64,000 nucleotides of DNA from Paraherbaspirillum soli (GCF_042654985.1 NZ_JBHSMT010000031.1:1-64000); one strand, 5' to 3'. Numbered from the stretch's first letter, positions 50,890-63,557 are shown. Notes: generated by a model from the sequence alone, not told the origin. Numbers and translations: made by a program.

Positions 50890-51657
50890 TTACGGACGCG
50901 TGCCAGTTGGGAACGGCCAAGCCGCTGCCGGATTAAGCACCGTTTTAACTGCCGGCTCAGCTGCTGGTTTAGCCGCTGGCTTCTTGGCTGCAGGTTTCGC
51001 TGCGGCCTTTTTAACAACGGGCTTGGCTGCTGGCTTAGCTACGGGTTTAGCCGCAGGTTTTGCTGCTGCCTTAGCTACCGGCTTTTTGGCTGCAGGTTTT
51101 GCTGCTGCCTTGGCTACCGGCTTCTTGGCTGCAGGTTTTGCTGCTGCCTTGGCTACCGGCTTTTTAACTGCAGGTTTTGCTGCGGCCTTAGCTACCGGCT
51201 TTTTGGCTGCAGGTTTTGCTGCTGCCTTGGCTACCGGCTTTTTAACTGCAGGTTTTGCTGCGGCCTTAGCTACCGGCTTTTTGGCTGCAGGTTTTGCTGC
51301 TGCCTTGGCTACCGGCTTCTTGACTGCAGGTTTTGCTGCTGCCTTGGCTACCGGCTTTTTGGCTGCAGGTTTTGCTGTTGCCTTGGCTACCGGCTTTTTG
51401 GCTGCAGGTTTTGCTGCTGCCTTGGCTACCGGCTTCTTGGCTGCAGGTTTTGCTGCTGCCTTGGCTACCGGCTTCTTGGCTGCAGGCTTTGCTGCTGCCT
51501 TGGTTGCCGGCTTTGCGGCTGCAGGCTTAGCTGCGGCCTTAGCGGCTGGCTTTTTAACTGCAGGTTTTGCTGCGGCCTTAGCTACTGGCTTTTTGGCCGG
51601 CGCTACTTTCTTCGCAGCGGGTTTCTTCGCTGCGGCTTTTTTTGTTGCTGTTGCCAT
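50890..51657 (-). CDS. Histone H1-like lysine/alanine-rich protein with 39-bp repeats
   Basis: 255 residues, almost wholly Lys, Ala, Pro and Val. After MATATKKAAAKKPAAKK come about a dozen near-perfect 13-residue units KKPVAKAAAKPAA (Val and Thr variants), matching exact 39-bp periodicity from about 51074 to 51503. Ends NPAAAWPFPTGTRP, the only part with aromatic residues. Such proteins bind DNA or RNA like the C-terminal tail of histone H1; role unknown. AAGGAGA precedes the ATG. The array is prone to length change. Confidence 0.88.
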   Translation of the reverse strand: MATATKKAAAKKPAAKKVAPAKKPVAKAAAKPAVKKPAAKAAAKPAAAKPATKAAAKPAAKKPVAKAAAKPAAKKPVAKAAAKPAAKKPVAKATAKPAAKKPVAKAAAKPAVKKPVAKAAAKPAAKKPVAKAAAKPAVKKPVAKAAAKPAAKKPVAKAAAKPAVKKPVAKAAAKPAAKKPVAKAAAKPAAKKPVAKAAAKPAAKPVAKPAAKPVVKKAAAKPAAKKPAAKPAAEPAVKTVLNPAAAWPFPTGTRP

Positions 51658-52150
51658 TTTGTTTCTCCTTCACGTGATGGAAAAAATCAAGCTCCAAGTT
51701 GGAAACCCGCCACCCCCATCGCGAGGAGGGCGGCGGATTATTCATCGGCACAATCAATTCTGCTTGCGCTAATGAATTCGGCACCAGCTGAACTGCTCCA
51801 TCCCCTCATCGATGCAGCACTTCAGCCATTGTCGGCTAGGTTCTTTCCCTCAACGCCTTGATCGGGAAAAGAATATTCGCAGCACCTATCGGCGGCGACC
51901 TATAGCCTAGAAAAACGCCGGCGGCTTCGCCAGCGTCGGAATACTGTTACAAAAAGGAAGCGGTTTTTCCAAAGAAAACGCCGCCATGCCCGACTGAATC
52001 GGGGTAAGCGGCGACAACAGATAAGAACGTTTCTGTCTTTGACTGTTCATTAAATTTGGATATTACCTTTCAGTTGCGCAGTCTTTTTTTATGTACTAAC
52101 CGCTGCATGTCTCCATCCACCTCGTTATTCATGTCGGAAATCCGAACCCA
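51658..52150. other. Gene-free stretch between the histone-like gene and nrdB
   Basis: About 490 bases without a supportable gene. The part nearest the histone-like gene must hold its promoter; the part nearest nrdB holds the nrdAB terminator. Nothing else recognised. Confidence 0.5.
51979..52013 (-). terminator. Two-stem terminator of nrdAB
   Basis: Outer stem CGCCGC/GCGGCG and inner stem CCCGA/TCGGG separated by small internal loops; on the minus strand it is followed by TTTTCTTT. About 140 bases beyond the nrdB stop. Confidence 0.6.
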
Positions 52151-53308
52151 TCATTCCCAGTTCAGTGCACCGCCGGTTTGATATTCAATGACGCGGGTCT
52201 CAAAAAAGTTGCGCTCTTTTTTCAGATCGATCATCTCACTCATCCAGGGGAAGGGATTTTCTTCCTGAGGGAACATCGGGTCCAGTCCGATTTGCTGCGC
52301 GCGGCGATTTGCGATGAACCGCAAATACCCTTTGAACATCGGCGCATTCAAACCGAGCACTCCACGCGGCATTGTATCCTCTGCGTAACGATATTCCAAC
52401 TCCACCGCGCTTAAAAACAACGCTTTAATTTCGTCGCGGAATTCAGGCGTCCACAGCTGCGGATTTTCCATCTTGATGGTGTTGATCAGGTCGATGCCGA
52501 AGTTACAGTGCATCGATTCGTCGCGCAGAATATATTGGTACTGTTCGGCCGCGCCCATCATTTTGTTTTGCCGACCCAGCGCCAGGATCTGCGTGAAGCC
52601 GACATAGAAAAACAGACCTTCCATGATGCAGGCAAACACGATCAGCGAGCGCAGCAATTTCTGATCATTTTCAATCGTGCCGGTCTTGAACTCAGGATCG
52701 GTCAGCGTATTGATGAAGGGAATCAGGAACTCGTCTTTGTCGCGGATCGATTTGACTTCATGATAGGCGTTGAAAATTTCGGCTTCGTCCAAACCCAGCG
52801 ATTCAACAATATATTGATATGCGTGGGTGTGAATCGCTTCTTCAAAAGCCTGGCGCAACAAGTATTGGCGGCATTCCGGTGCAGTGATGTGACGGTAGGT
52901 GCCCAGCACGATATTGTTCGCGGCAAGCGAGTCGGCGGTCACGAAAAATCCCAGATTGCGCTTGACCAGACGACGCTCGTCATCGGTCAGGCCGTTCGGA
53001 TTTTTCCACAGCTCGATATCGCGCTGCATGTTGATTTCCTGCGGCATCCAGTGGTTGGCGCAACCTGCCAGATATTTATCCCACGCCCATTTGTACTTGA
53101 ACGGCACCAGTTGGTTGACGTCGGTATGACCGTTGATAATGCGCTTGTCGGCGGCATTGACGCGACTCGTCGCATCCACGCCGGGCGCGGCTGGCATTTG
53201 CGGCTGCGCCGAAGCTGCGGACTGCGCTGTTTGCACTTGCGGCTGCGCCGGCATCGGCGCTGTACGAGGGGCGGGTGCCGAACTTACTTCTTCATCCCAA
53301 GAGAGCAT
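52151..53308 (-). CDS. nrdB: Ribonucleotide reductase class Ia, beta subunit
   Basis: 385 residues. Di-iron, tyrosyl-radical subunit: ligands visible in FEEAIHTHAYQYIVE and RDESMHCNFGIDLI. C-terminal tail ends GGALNWE, the part that docks in the alpha subunit. Start taken at MLSWDEEV with AAGGAAGAAAG upstream; the longer frame into nrdA is not used. An Ala/Pro/Gln-rich stretch (about 12-48) after the start is longer than in E. coli. 115 bases after nrdA. Confidence 0.95.
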   Translation of the reverse strand: MLSWDEEVSSAPAPRTAPMPAQPQVQTAQSAASAQPQMPAAPGVDATSRVNAADKRIINGHTDVNQLVPFKYKWAWDKYLAGCANHWMPQEINMQRDIELWKNPNGLTDDERRLVKRNLGFFVTADSLAANNIVLGTYRHITAPECRQYLLRQAFEEAIHTHAYQYIVESLGLDEAEIFNAYHEVKSIRDKDEFLIPFINTLTDPEFKTGTIENDQKLLRSLIVFACIMEGLFFYVGFTQILALGRQNKMMGAAEQYQYILRDESMHCNFGIDLINTIKMENPQLWTPEFRDEIKALFLSAVELEYRYAEDTMPRGVLGLNAPMFKGYLRFIANRRAQQIGLDPMFPQEENPFPWMSEMIDLKKERNFFETRVIEYQTGGALNWE

Positions 53309-53423
53309 ACTTTCTTCCTTCACTTTGTCTTCGATTGGCAGGCCTGGTTGCGCCAAGCCTGCCATATCCATTACCAGTGGCAATTGCCACTGTGTTTCCT
53401 GCAGGGTTACTGTGCGAGTCCGC

Positions 53424-56342
<2,919 letters not shown>

Positions 56343-56622
56343 TGAGCCTCCCGAGACTGTGAAAACAGACGAACTTATTGCGTCTGCTGTTGTTAATTAG
56401 AACCGTTGAATCTTTCAGGATTCACTGATGTACATTGTTTTTACAAGCGATGTACAGACTGCATAGGCCAAAACGCGAGGGCTAAATGCGGCTTGCAGCA
56501 AATTCGACCGATGACAAAATTGGGACTGCGCATGGCCCATCCAACATGCGCACTCGAATGAGGAAAAAACTTATTTAAGCAGATAGACAAATTGATGCAG
56601 CCAAAAGAGGAAATTACAAAAA

Positions 56623-56638
56623 ATACTAGATCTAGTAT
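56623..56638. promoter_or_regulatory. NrdR-type box 1 before nrdA
   Basis: ATACTAGATCTAGTAT, a perfect 16-base palindrome matching 12 of 16 positions of the NrdR consensus ACACTATATATAGTGT. Its centre is 30 bases from that of the second box, about three helical turns, the usual arrangement for NrdR. Confidence 0.7.
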
Positions 56639-56652
56639 TTTACACGAATTCT

Positions 56653-56668
56653 GCACTAATTGTAGTGG
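56653..56668. promoter_or_regulatory. NrdR-type box 2 before nrdA
   Basis: GCACTAATTGTAGTGG, with CACTA/TAGTG arms, 11 of 16 against the NrdR consensus. It lies upstream of box 1 with respect to nrdA. Confidence 0.65.
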
Positions 56669-56750
56669 CCAGAAATCGTGGATGCAATGTCTAACCGATG
56701 CTGCGTAGCACTTTTTTCGTGTAACAAAACGCAGAATGCGATTGACTTTT

Positions 56751-57419
56751 TTAGTCGATTGCAGGGAAGCGCAATGACAGGTTGGTAAGCGCTCGCAGCG
56801 AATACTCCGCTAACGCTTGTTGGTATTGAAGCCAGTCAAAAAATGGTCCTGGGTCGGTCTTTCTGCCAGGCGCGATATGTTCGTGCCCGGCCACCGCGCC
56901 GAGAGGGTAACGCAACTGCAGGGCATGGGTCAATGTTGTCAGCGCCTGATATTGCACATCGGAAAACGGTTCGAAGTCAGTTCCTTCCAACTCGATTCCG
57001 ATCGAAAAATCATTGCACCGCTGGCGCCCGTCAAAACACGACACCCCGGCGTGCCAAGCGCGATCGTTGGCGGAAACGAACTGCTTGACGGCACCGTCCC
57101 GCAGTATCAGGAAATGAGAGGAAACCCTTAGCGACCGCAATTGCTCAAAGTATGGGTGCGCATCATAGTCAAGACGATTGCCAAATAAGTCGGCAATATA
57201 AGAGCCGCCAAACTGCCCCGGCGGTAAACTGATGTTGTGAATCACCAGCAGATCGATCGCGCAACCATCCGGCCGCGCATCGCAATTCGGTGACGCCAGG
57301 CGCTCCACTTGGCCCGGCCGGCACCAGCCGTCCGCACCGACCTGAAAATCCAAGGAAGCCGTCAACGGCTCCAATGCTTCCGTTGGCGTCCCATCTTTTG
57401 CTTTCTGCACCATCGTCAC
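56751..57419 (-). CDS. ampD: 1,6-anhydro-N-acetylmuramyl-L-alanine amidase AmpD
   Basis: 222 residues. Cytoplasmic zinc amidase recycling cell-wall muropeptides. Zinc ligands: His61 in LLVIHNISLPPGQFGG, a second His in GHEHIAPGRKTDPGP and Asp after it; SSHFLILRDGAVKQFVSANDRAWHAG is typical in parts (WHAG, DGAVKQFV). The first ~30 residues are an extension. Starts with two close ATGs. Follows pilR by 6 bases, same strand. Confidence 0.94.
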   Translation of the reverse strand: MTMVQKAKDGTPTEALEPLTASLDFQVGADGWCRPGQVERLASPNCDARPDGCAIDLLVIHNISLPPGQFGGSYIADLFGNRLDYDAHPYFEQLRSLRVSSHFLILRDGAVKQFVSANDRAWHAGVSCFDGRQRCNDFSIGIELEGTDFEPFSDVQYQALTTLTHALQLRYPLGAVAGHEHIAPGRKTDPGPFFDWLQYQQALAEYSLRALTNLSLRFPAID

Positions 57420-57425
57420 GACTCG

Positions 57426-58892
57426 CTAATCCTGCTCATGAATCGACAATCGTTGCATCCGATACCGTAGCTGGCGAAAACTAATGCCGAGCAAGTCGGC
57501 TGCCTTGGTCCGGTTGAAATGGGTGCGCGCCAATGCTTGCCGAATGATGTTGCGCTCAATATCGTCCAGATGAGTGGGTAACGAAGACGGCAATTCCGAT
57601 GCGCTCAGCGCCATCTCGGCGCCGACCACGCCCGGCGTCGCGGCGACAATAGGCACCGTGCTTACTTGAATCTCGTCTCCAAGCTCGGGAAGTATTGGTT
57701 TTTCGACAGGCGACAGGCCGGTCACCTTCAAGCCGAGATCGGCAACTTCGATCACGCCGTCGTTGGCAAAGGCCAATGCTCGTTCGAGGATATTCTCCAG
57801 TTCCCGCACATTTCCCGGGAATGAATACGTACGCAAGGCTGCCAAGGCCGCTTGCGTCAATACCGCCGGCGCCGCGTGCGAACCGAACGATGACAGACGA
57901 CCTAAAATCGTCTCGACCAACTGGCCGATATCATCCAGCCGCTCGCGCAAAGGCGGCAATTTCAACTCGATCACATTCAAACGATAGTACAGATCCTGAC
58001 GAAATCTACCGGATTCCACGCATTCCGCCAGATTCTGGTGGGTCGCGCTGACCAGACGCACGTCCACCACTTCCTCCATCGTTGCGCCGACTTTGCGCAC
58101 CCGACGCTCTTGAATAGCCCGCAATAATTTGACTTGCATCGGCAACGGCAAGTCAGCGACCTCGTCCAGCATCAGCGTACCGCCATTGGCGGCCTGGAAA
58201 AAACCTTCGCGATCTTCCGCCGCACCGGTAAATGCTCCTTTTCGGTAGCCGAAAAATTCGGCCTCCATCAAGGCTTCCGGGATCGCACCGCAATTGACTG
58301 CAACGAAAGGTTTGTCTGCGCGCGGGCTGAGCGCATGAATATCTCGCGCTGCCAGTTCCTTGCCGCTGCCCGACTCACCGGTAATCGCCACCGGGGCCAT
58401 GCTGCGCGCCAATCGCACAATCTGCGCGCGCAACTCTTGCATCGTGGCGGATTGACCGAGCAGGCGCAGAGCATTACCGCTGCGAACCGCTGAACCGGAC
58501 TGCGGCGCAGAAGTGTCTGCCGGCTTACCGACTCGCAGGGCGGATTGCACCATCAGGCGCAGTTGATCGAGTGCAACCGGCTTCGACAAATAGTCGAATG
58601 CACCGGCCTTCAATGCCACGACGGCATTATCAGCGCTGCCATAAGCGGTAATCACCGCAATCGGGATGTTCTTGCCGCTAGCGGTGACTTCGCGCACCAA
58701 TTCGATTCCGAGCCCATCCGGCAAGCGCATGTCGGTCAGCACAAGTGCGTAGGCGTTTTGTGCCAAATAAGTACGCGCTGAAGCCAATGAGTCGGCGCTA
58801 TCGACGTCAAGCCCCATTTTAATCAGCGTGATTTCCAGCAGTTCGCGCAGATGAGCTTCGTCATCGACAACCAGGATACGGGGTGAAGTCAT
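57426..58892 (-). CDS. pilR: Sigma-54-dependent response regulator PilR
   Basis: 488 residues. Receiver domain with VVDDEAHLRELL, phospho-Asp in LVLTDMRLPDG, and KPV; AAA+ domain with Walker A GESGSGKELAAR, the sigma-54 contact loop GYRKGAFTGA, Walker B GGTLMLDEVADLP, then PGNVRELENILERAL; Fis-type helix-turn-helix at the end (RNIIRQALARTHFNRTKAADLL). Activates pilin genes with PilS. Pair identity rests on order and architecture. Confidence 0.92.
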   Translation of the reverse strand: MTSPRILVVDDEAHLRELLEITLIKMGLDVDSADSLASARTYLAQNAYALVLTDMRLPDGLGIELVREVTASGKNIPIAVITAYGSADNAVVALKAGAFDYLSKPVALDQLRLMVQSALRVGKPADTSAPQSGSAVRSGNALRLLGQSATMQELRAQIVRLARSMAPVAITGESGSGKELAARDIHALSPRADKPFVAVNCGAIPEALMEAEFFGYRKGAFTGAAEDREGFFQAANGGTLMLDEVADLPLPMQVKLLRAIQERRVRKVGATMEEVVDVRLVSATHQNLAECVESGRFRQDLYYRLNVIELKLPPLRERLDDIGQLVETILGRLSSFGSHAAPAVLTQAALAALRTYSFPGNVRELENILERALAFANDGVIEVADLGLKVTGLSPVEKPILPELGDEIQVSTVPIVAATPGVVGAEMALSASELPSSLPTHLDDIERNIIRQALARTHFNRTKAADLLGISFRQLRYRMQRLSIHEQD

Positions 58893-58938
58893 GGCAATGG
58901 TCTTTTTTTAAACAACACAAATACTTCGAAGCGATTCT

Positions 58939-60648
58939 TCACTGTGAATCCTGAGCGGCAAATGCAATCACGAAGCGGCCGGTCGCCTCGCCTTGGTTAT
59001 CGTGGCGGTATTCATAATCCAGCAACGCGCCGTTATTCAAACACAACTCCCGCGCCAGAAAAAGTCCCAATCCGGTGCCCTTGCTGGAGGTTGTATAAAA
59101 CGGCTCGAACAGGTGCGCGCGCACCTCTGGCGAGATCGGCTCGCCATCGTCCTGCACGTGCAATTCCAGTCGATTGGCCACGTTCGACATGATATGCAAG
59201 CGCATGCCGCCCGGACGGCCGCTGGCGTAACGTACTGCATTCGACAACAGATTCGTCACCACCTCACGCAAGTGCAAAGGATCAAACCAGACCCGATGCT
59301 GATCGTCAGCGTCAACCTGTAGCTCGACCTTGTCTGGCTCAACCGCATGGGTTTGCTGAAATTCGACGACGATGTCCATCAACAGCGGTGCCAGCAATAT
59401 CGGCTCTGCCTGTCGCTGCGCCTTGCGCGACAACTTCAGAATATCTTCGATCATGCGGTTCAAGCGCGCCACATTGTCGTTAATAATCGTCAACAAACGC
59501 ATTTGCGCCACACTTGCAACATCCTCCGACAGCAGCGTCGCAGCATAGGAAATCGACGACAAGGGATTGCGTACTTCGTGGGCGATACTGGCAGTCAATC
59601 GCCCCATTGATGCCAACTTTAGCTGCTGCGCCTGATTTTCAATTTCACTGACATCCTGCAAGAAGATGACGGTACGGTATTCATTCGGCTCACGCGCCCT
59701 GACCGCCGCAAAACGCAATTTCAAATGCGCCGCCAATTCCCGCCGCCGCCCCCAACTCCAGCCCACCGCGTCCCGATCGACGTCATCAGTGTGTTTGATG
59801 GTCACAAAAACCGGCTCGTCAACAATTGCCGAATTCACTCCCGGCAAATTGCGGCTCCCGGCCGCCCACGCAAAAAAGGCATCGGCAATCGGCGCCAGCA
59901 AGGCAAAATCGTTCAAATTGTAACGCGGCTCTTCTACCGAAAACGACAGCCCCAGCATATGCTCGGCTGCCGGATTGGACATCATGAGCGAGCCGTCGGG
60001 ATCGACCACCAACAGACCATCGCCCATATCCGCGATCGCGATCCGGTTGATATCCATTTGCACCCGCAGGTCTTTGCCGCGCTGGGTGGCCAACTCCTCT
60101 TGCCTGATCAACTTGTCGGCAAGGCGATTAATGATCACCACCGCAAAAAAGAATACCCCGCCGTATAAGCCTGCACGCAAGGTAGAAGCGTCTGGAATGA
60201 ATTTCAGGATCTGATACCAGCTTTCCCCCAGCAATATCAACGTCGTAATCGATACGAAAAACAACGCCAGCAACAGCGGCGCCAGAATCGCCGCACCCGC
60301 AAGAGGGAAAAGATACAAGATCGCCAACCCGCCGCTGGCGCCGCCCGCATCGATATAAAGTATCGAAACCGCGGTGATATCCATCGCGATTGGCAGCAGG
60401 ATCTGCAACCTATGATGGCGGCGGAAATATGCCGCCACCACGATGAAAGCGATGGCACATATCAGGTAGAGGACACCGGTTCCCCGCTGCGCGAATAACC
60501 CGGAAAACCAGCTGTCGCCTTTGCCATGGACGCTGAAATAGGTCAGCAGCACCATTGCAACAACTACCCGCGTAACATTAAAGGTCTGTAGCGTTCGCCA
60601 AAAGGTCTCTGGCTTGTCGTCATTCTGGATGGGCGTGGATATCGTCAT
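58939..60648 (-). CDS. pilS: Sensor histidine kinase PilS
   Basis: 569 residues. Six or so N-terminal transmembrane helices (about 30-185), a PAS-type region (GDGLLVVDPDGSLMMSNPAAEHML), H-box TASIAHEVRNPLSSISYA, N-box NLLSNAVRYASGR and G-boxes VQDDGEPISPEV and GTGLGLFLAREL. It phosphorylates PilR in type IV pilus control. 46 bases before pilR. Confidence 0.92.
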   Translation of the reverse strand: MTISTPIQNDDKPETFWRTLQTFNVTRVVVAMVLLTYFSVHGKGDSWFSGLFAQRGTGVLYLICAIAFIVVAAYFRRHHRLQILLPIAMDITAVSILYIDAGGASGGLAILYLFPLAGAAILAPLLLALFFVSITTLILLGESWYQILKFIPDASTLRAGLYGGVFFFAVVIINRLADKLIRQEELATQRGKDLRVQMDINRIAIADMGDGLLVVDPDGSLMMSNPAAEHMLGLSFSVEEPRYNLNDFALLAPIADAFFAWAAGSRNLPGVNSAIVDEPVFVTIKHTDDVDRDAVGWSWGRRRELAAHLKLRFAAVRAREPNEYRTVIFLQDVSEIENQAQQLKLASMGRLTASIAHEVRNPLSSISYAATLLSEDVASVAQMRLLTIINDNVARLNRMIEDILKLSRKAQRQAEPILLAPLLMDIVVEFQQTHAVEPDKVELQVDADDQHRVWFDPLHLREVVTNLLSNAVRYASGRPGGMRLHIMSNVANRLELHVQDDGEPISPEVRAHLFEPFYTTSSKGTGLGLFLARELCLNNGALLDYEYRHDNQGEATGRFVIAFAAQDSQ

Positions 60649-60806
60649 GTTTTAATGTCCTGCCTCAAGAATAATTCGCAATCCAATCATCTAATCCCTT
60701 ATTTAGCTGCCATTTTCAGCCGGCTTTTAACCTTACCCCCGGCGCAAGACCTTGCCCGCCGACCAAACAATCTGGTCACGCATCGCATTGTTGGCCGAAC
60801 AGGACT

Positions 60807-61076
60807 TCAAGAAGAATGCAGGCGACGATGTTCGATTCCGCAAAAAACGGTGCCGGAGGAATCAATAACGGCCTCGGATGCCGGGAAGTGAATACCGCAA
60901 TGCGCACAAGCCACCATTGCTTCGGCCAGCGGCGGTTCGGTTGGCGCTGAAGACGCCGCACGATTGGAAAATGATGGATTGCCTGACGAGGCATGATCGC
61001 GGCCGATGTTTCTTGTTAAGCGCTGGAACCAGACGATCACGGCCAACACGATCACGATCAAAATGACAAATTTCAT
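60807..61076 (-). CDS. PP0621-like small membrane protein with zinc-type cysteines
   Basis: 89 residues. One membrane anchor at the N-terminus (MKFVILIVIVLAVIVWFQ), then a polar linker and a metal-binding end: CAHCGIHFPASEAVIDSSG followed by VFCGIEHRR (Cys-x2-Cys...Cys-x3-His). It is translationally coupled to ypjD by a 4-base overlap. The PP0621 family is found beside YpjD and PilS in related genomes; function unknown. Confidence 0.85.
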   Translation of the reverse strand: MKFVILIVIVLAVIVWFQRLTRNIGRDHASSGNPSFSNRAASSAPTEPPLAEAMVACAHCGIHFPASEAVIDSSGTVFCGIEHRRLHSS

Positions 61077-61882
61077 ACCAATACCCGATGCAACACAACT
61101 TCAAGCACGAAACGACTCCCCACGTATGCCAGGAACAAAATGGCAAAGCCGGTCAAAGTAAAACCAAGCGCGGTCCGACCGCGCCATCCCTGCCATTTGC
61201 GACCAGCCAGCAGCAGGCCAAATAGAGCCCATGACAACATGGTGAAGATGGTCTTGTGATCCCATCTAAATGCCTTGCCAAACAGCTCTTCGGAGAACAC
61301 TACACCCGACAGCACCGTCAGGGTCAGCAAGATGAACCCGAACGCGATTAACCGAAATAACAATTTCTCCATCGTCAACAACGCCGGCAACCGATCTAGC
61401 GCAACGCCAAACCAGCCGCCTTTGGCACCGCCCGGCCGCGTATGCAACCGCGATTCCTGCAGCACCATCAGCACCGCATGAAACGCGGCGATGGTCAGCG
61501 TGCTGTAAGCAAGGATGGAAATCACGATATGCCATAAGAAGACCGGAGACTTGCCAATCAACGGCACCATATTCCCCGGGAACACGGCAGGCAGCAGCGC
61601 GGCCACAGCCGCCATCGGCAACACCAATATCCGCAGACCATCGAGCGGGTAGTTACGATTTTCCAGCCAGTAGGCAGCCACCGAGACCCACAATGTCGCC
61701 GACAGCATCATCGAAAACCCTACTCGCAGCTCCTGCGGTCCGACGACATCGGCCCACAACACGCCGCCATGCAGCAGCCACGCGACCGCAACGGAAATCG
61801 AAATAGTCTGGCGCCGACTCGATGGCAATATGGCACAAGCTATATAGAGTAGCGCCGCCAGAATGAAAAGATATGTTTGCAT
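61073..61882 (-). CDS. ypjD: YpjD / CcsA-like cytochrome c assembly family protein
   Basis: 269 residues with eight transmembrane helices. Conserved SPVFLWHIVISILAYSTLTIA, FGKAFRWDHKTIFTMLSWALF (RWDHKT) and LTVLSGVVF match the CcsA-type haem-handling fold, with histidines at both sites. YpjD is a cytochrome c assembly-family inner membrane protein of uncertain role. Order ypjD-PP0621-pilS is on one strand, ffh diverges. Confidence 0.88.
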   Translation of the reverse strand: MQTYLFILAALLYIACAILPSSRRQTISISVAVAWLLHGGVLWADVVGPQELRVGFSMMLSATLWVSVAAYWLENRNYPLDGLRILVLPMAAVAALLPAVFPGNMVPLIGKSPVFLWHIVISILAYSTLTIAAFHAVLMVLQESRLHTRPGGAKGGWFGVALDRLPALLTMEKLLFRLIAFGFILLTLTVLSGVVFSEELFGKAFRWDHKTIFTMLSWALFGLLLAGRKWQGWRGRTALGFTLTGFAILFLAYVGSRFVLEVVLHRVLV

Positions 61883-61954
61883 CTTGTAAGTTTACAACAT
61901 GTGGCGCTGCTGCGGCGCGACGTCGACAATGAATACCGCCTCGTTTGCACATCC

Positions 61955-62012
61955 GGACACAGCCCCGAGATCGGCCGAGCTCGTCAAATCCTGGCGCAGG
62001 TTTTTAGAGCCA
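61955..62012. repeat. Fragment of the GTAGCGAGCGGCCC-family repeat
   Basis: Only the right half is recognisable: CACAGCCCCGAGATCGG, then GCAGGTTTTTAGAG after diverged bases. The left half and pairing are gone. It lies in the divergent region between ypjD and ffh. Confidence 0.55.
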
Positions 62013-62150
62013 GGCCCAAGCATGCGGCGAATTTCCTTCGGCATCAGGTAAAATGTCTGATTACATGCGGCGTCGTGATTGCCTTTAGTACAACTTGGAA
62101 TCACTAGTTTGCATTGACCTATTGCACCTCTTCTGGAAACGCTGTCACCC

Positions 62151-63518
62151 ATGCTCGACAATCTTACCCAACGCCTCGCCAAAGTCGTCAAAACCATGCG
62201 CGGCGAAGCGCGCCTTACCGAAACCAACACCGCCGACATGCTACGCGAGGTGCGCCTGGCCTTGCTGGAAGCCGACGTCGCGCTGCCGGCGGTGCGAGAA
62301 TTTATCGCCAACGTCAAGCAAAAGGCGCTCGGCGAAGAAGTTATTGCCTCGTTGACACCCGGCCAGGCCTTGGTCGGCGTGGTGCAACGTGAGCTGGCGT
62401 CGTTGATGGGTGCGGATCTCGGCCCTGAAGCGTCGCAACTGAATTTTGCAACGCAACCGCCGGCAATCATCCTGATGGCCGGCTTGCAAGGTGCCGGCAA
62501 AACCACCACCGTCGGCAAACTCGCCAAGTATCTGCGCGAACAAAAGAAGAAAAAAGTGCTGACGGTCTCCGCTGACGTCTATCGACCGGCCGCGATCGGC
62601 CAGTTGCAAACCGTGACGGCACAGGTCGGCGCCGATTTTTTCCCGACCCAGCCCACCGACAAGCCGGTCGACATCGCCCTGGCCGCGCTGGATTACGCCA
62701 AGCGTCACTATCACGATGTCCTGATCATCGACACCGCAGGCCGCCTTGGCATTGACGAAGCGATGATGCAGGAAATCAGCGCCGTTCACGCCGCCGTGAA
62801 GCCGATTGAGACCTTGTTCGTGGTCGACGCGATGCTCGGTCAGGATGCCATTAACACTGCAAAAGCCTTCAACGAAGCACTGCCGCTGACCGGCATCGTA
62901 TTAACCAAGCTGGACGGCGACGCGCGCGGCGGTGCCGCCCTGTCGGTGCGACACATCACTGGCAAGCCGATCAAATTTGCCGGTGTCGCTGAAAAACTGG
63001 ACGGTCTCGAAGCCTTCGATCCAACCCGGATGGCGAACCGCATCCTCGGCATGGGCGACATCCTGGCGCTAGTCGAAGAGGCCCAAAAAGGTGTCGATGT
63101 CGCCGCGGCCAAAGATCTGGCAGAAAAAATCAAGGGCGGCGGCAAATTCGACCTGAACGATTTCAAGGCGCAACTTGGTCAAATGAAGAAAATGGGCGGC
63201 CTGTCCAACTTGATGGACAAATTGCCTGCGCAATTCCAGCAAGCGGCAGGCGGCGCCAACATGGACCAAGCCGAAAAACAAGTGCGCCGGATGGAAGGCA
63301 TCATCAACTCGATGACCGCGCAAGAACGCGCCAAACCTGATTTGATCAAGGCATCGCGCAAACGCCGCATCGCCACTGGCGCCGGGGTGCAGGTACAGGA
63401 AGTCAACCGGATGCTGTCGCAATTCGACCAAATGCAGTCAATGATGAAAAAACTCAAAGGCGGCGGCATGATGAAAATGATGCGCAGCATGAAAGGCATG
63501 ATGCCTGGCATGCGCTAA
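62151..63518 (+). CDS. ffh: Signal recognition particle protein Ffh
   Basis: 455 residues, normal length. N domain, then G domain with GLQGAGKTTTVGKLAKYL (P-loop), DTAGRLGIDEAMM, TKLDGDARGGAALS, then the methionine-rich M domain (QMKKMGGLSNLMDKLP, KKLKGGGMMKMMRSMKGMMPGM). It binds signal peptides of nascent inner-membrane proteins with 4.5S RNA. No 4.5S RNA gene recognised in the window. Confidence 0.97.
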   Translation: MLDNLTQRLAKVVKTMRGEARLTETNTADMLREVRLALLEADVALPAVREFIANVKQKALGEEVIASLTPGQALVGVVQRELASLMGADLGPEASQLNFATQPPAIILMAGLQGAGKTTTVGKLAKYLREQKKKKVLTVSADVYRPAAIGQLQTVTAQVGADFFPTQPTDKPVDIALAALDYAKRHYHDVLIIDTAGRLGIDEAMMQEISAVHAAVKPIETLFVVDAMLGQDAINTAKAFNEALPLTGIVLTKLDGDARGGAALSVRHITGKPIKFAGVAEKLDGLEAFDPTRMANRILGMGDILALVEEAQKGVDVAAAKDLAEKIKGGGKFDLNDFKAQLGQMKKMGGLSNLMDKLPAQFQQAAGGANMDQAEKQVRRMEGIINSMTAQERAKPDLIKASRKRRIATGAGVQVQEVNRMLSQFDQMQSMMKKLKGGGMMKMMRSMKGMMPGMR

Positions 63519-63557
63519 TTGAAAATGCCTGTCGCAAGCTCCGGCGACAGCTCTCCA

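Noticed and set aside
50890..51657. 39-bp direct repeats as a possible CRISPR array
   Set aside because: The repeats abut without spacers, keep reading frame and encode a Lys/Ala/Pro protein with a proper start, ribosome binding site and terminator.
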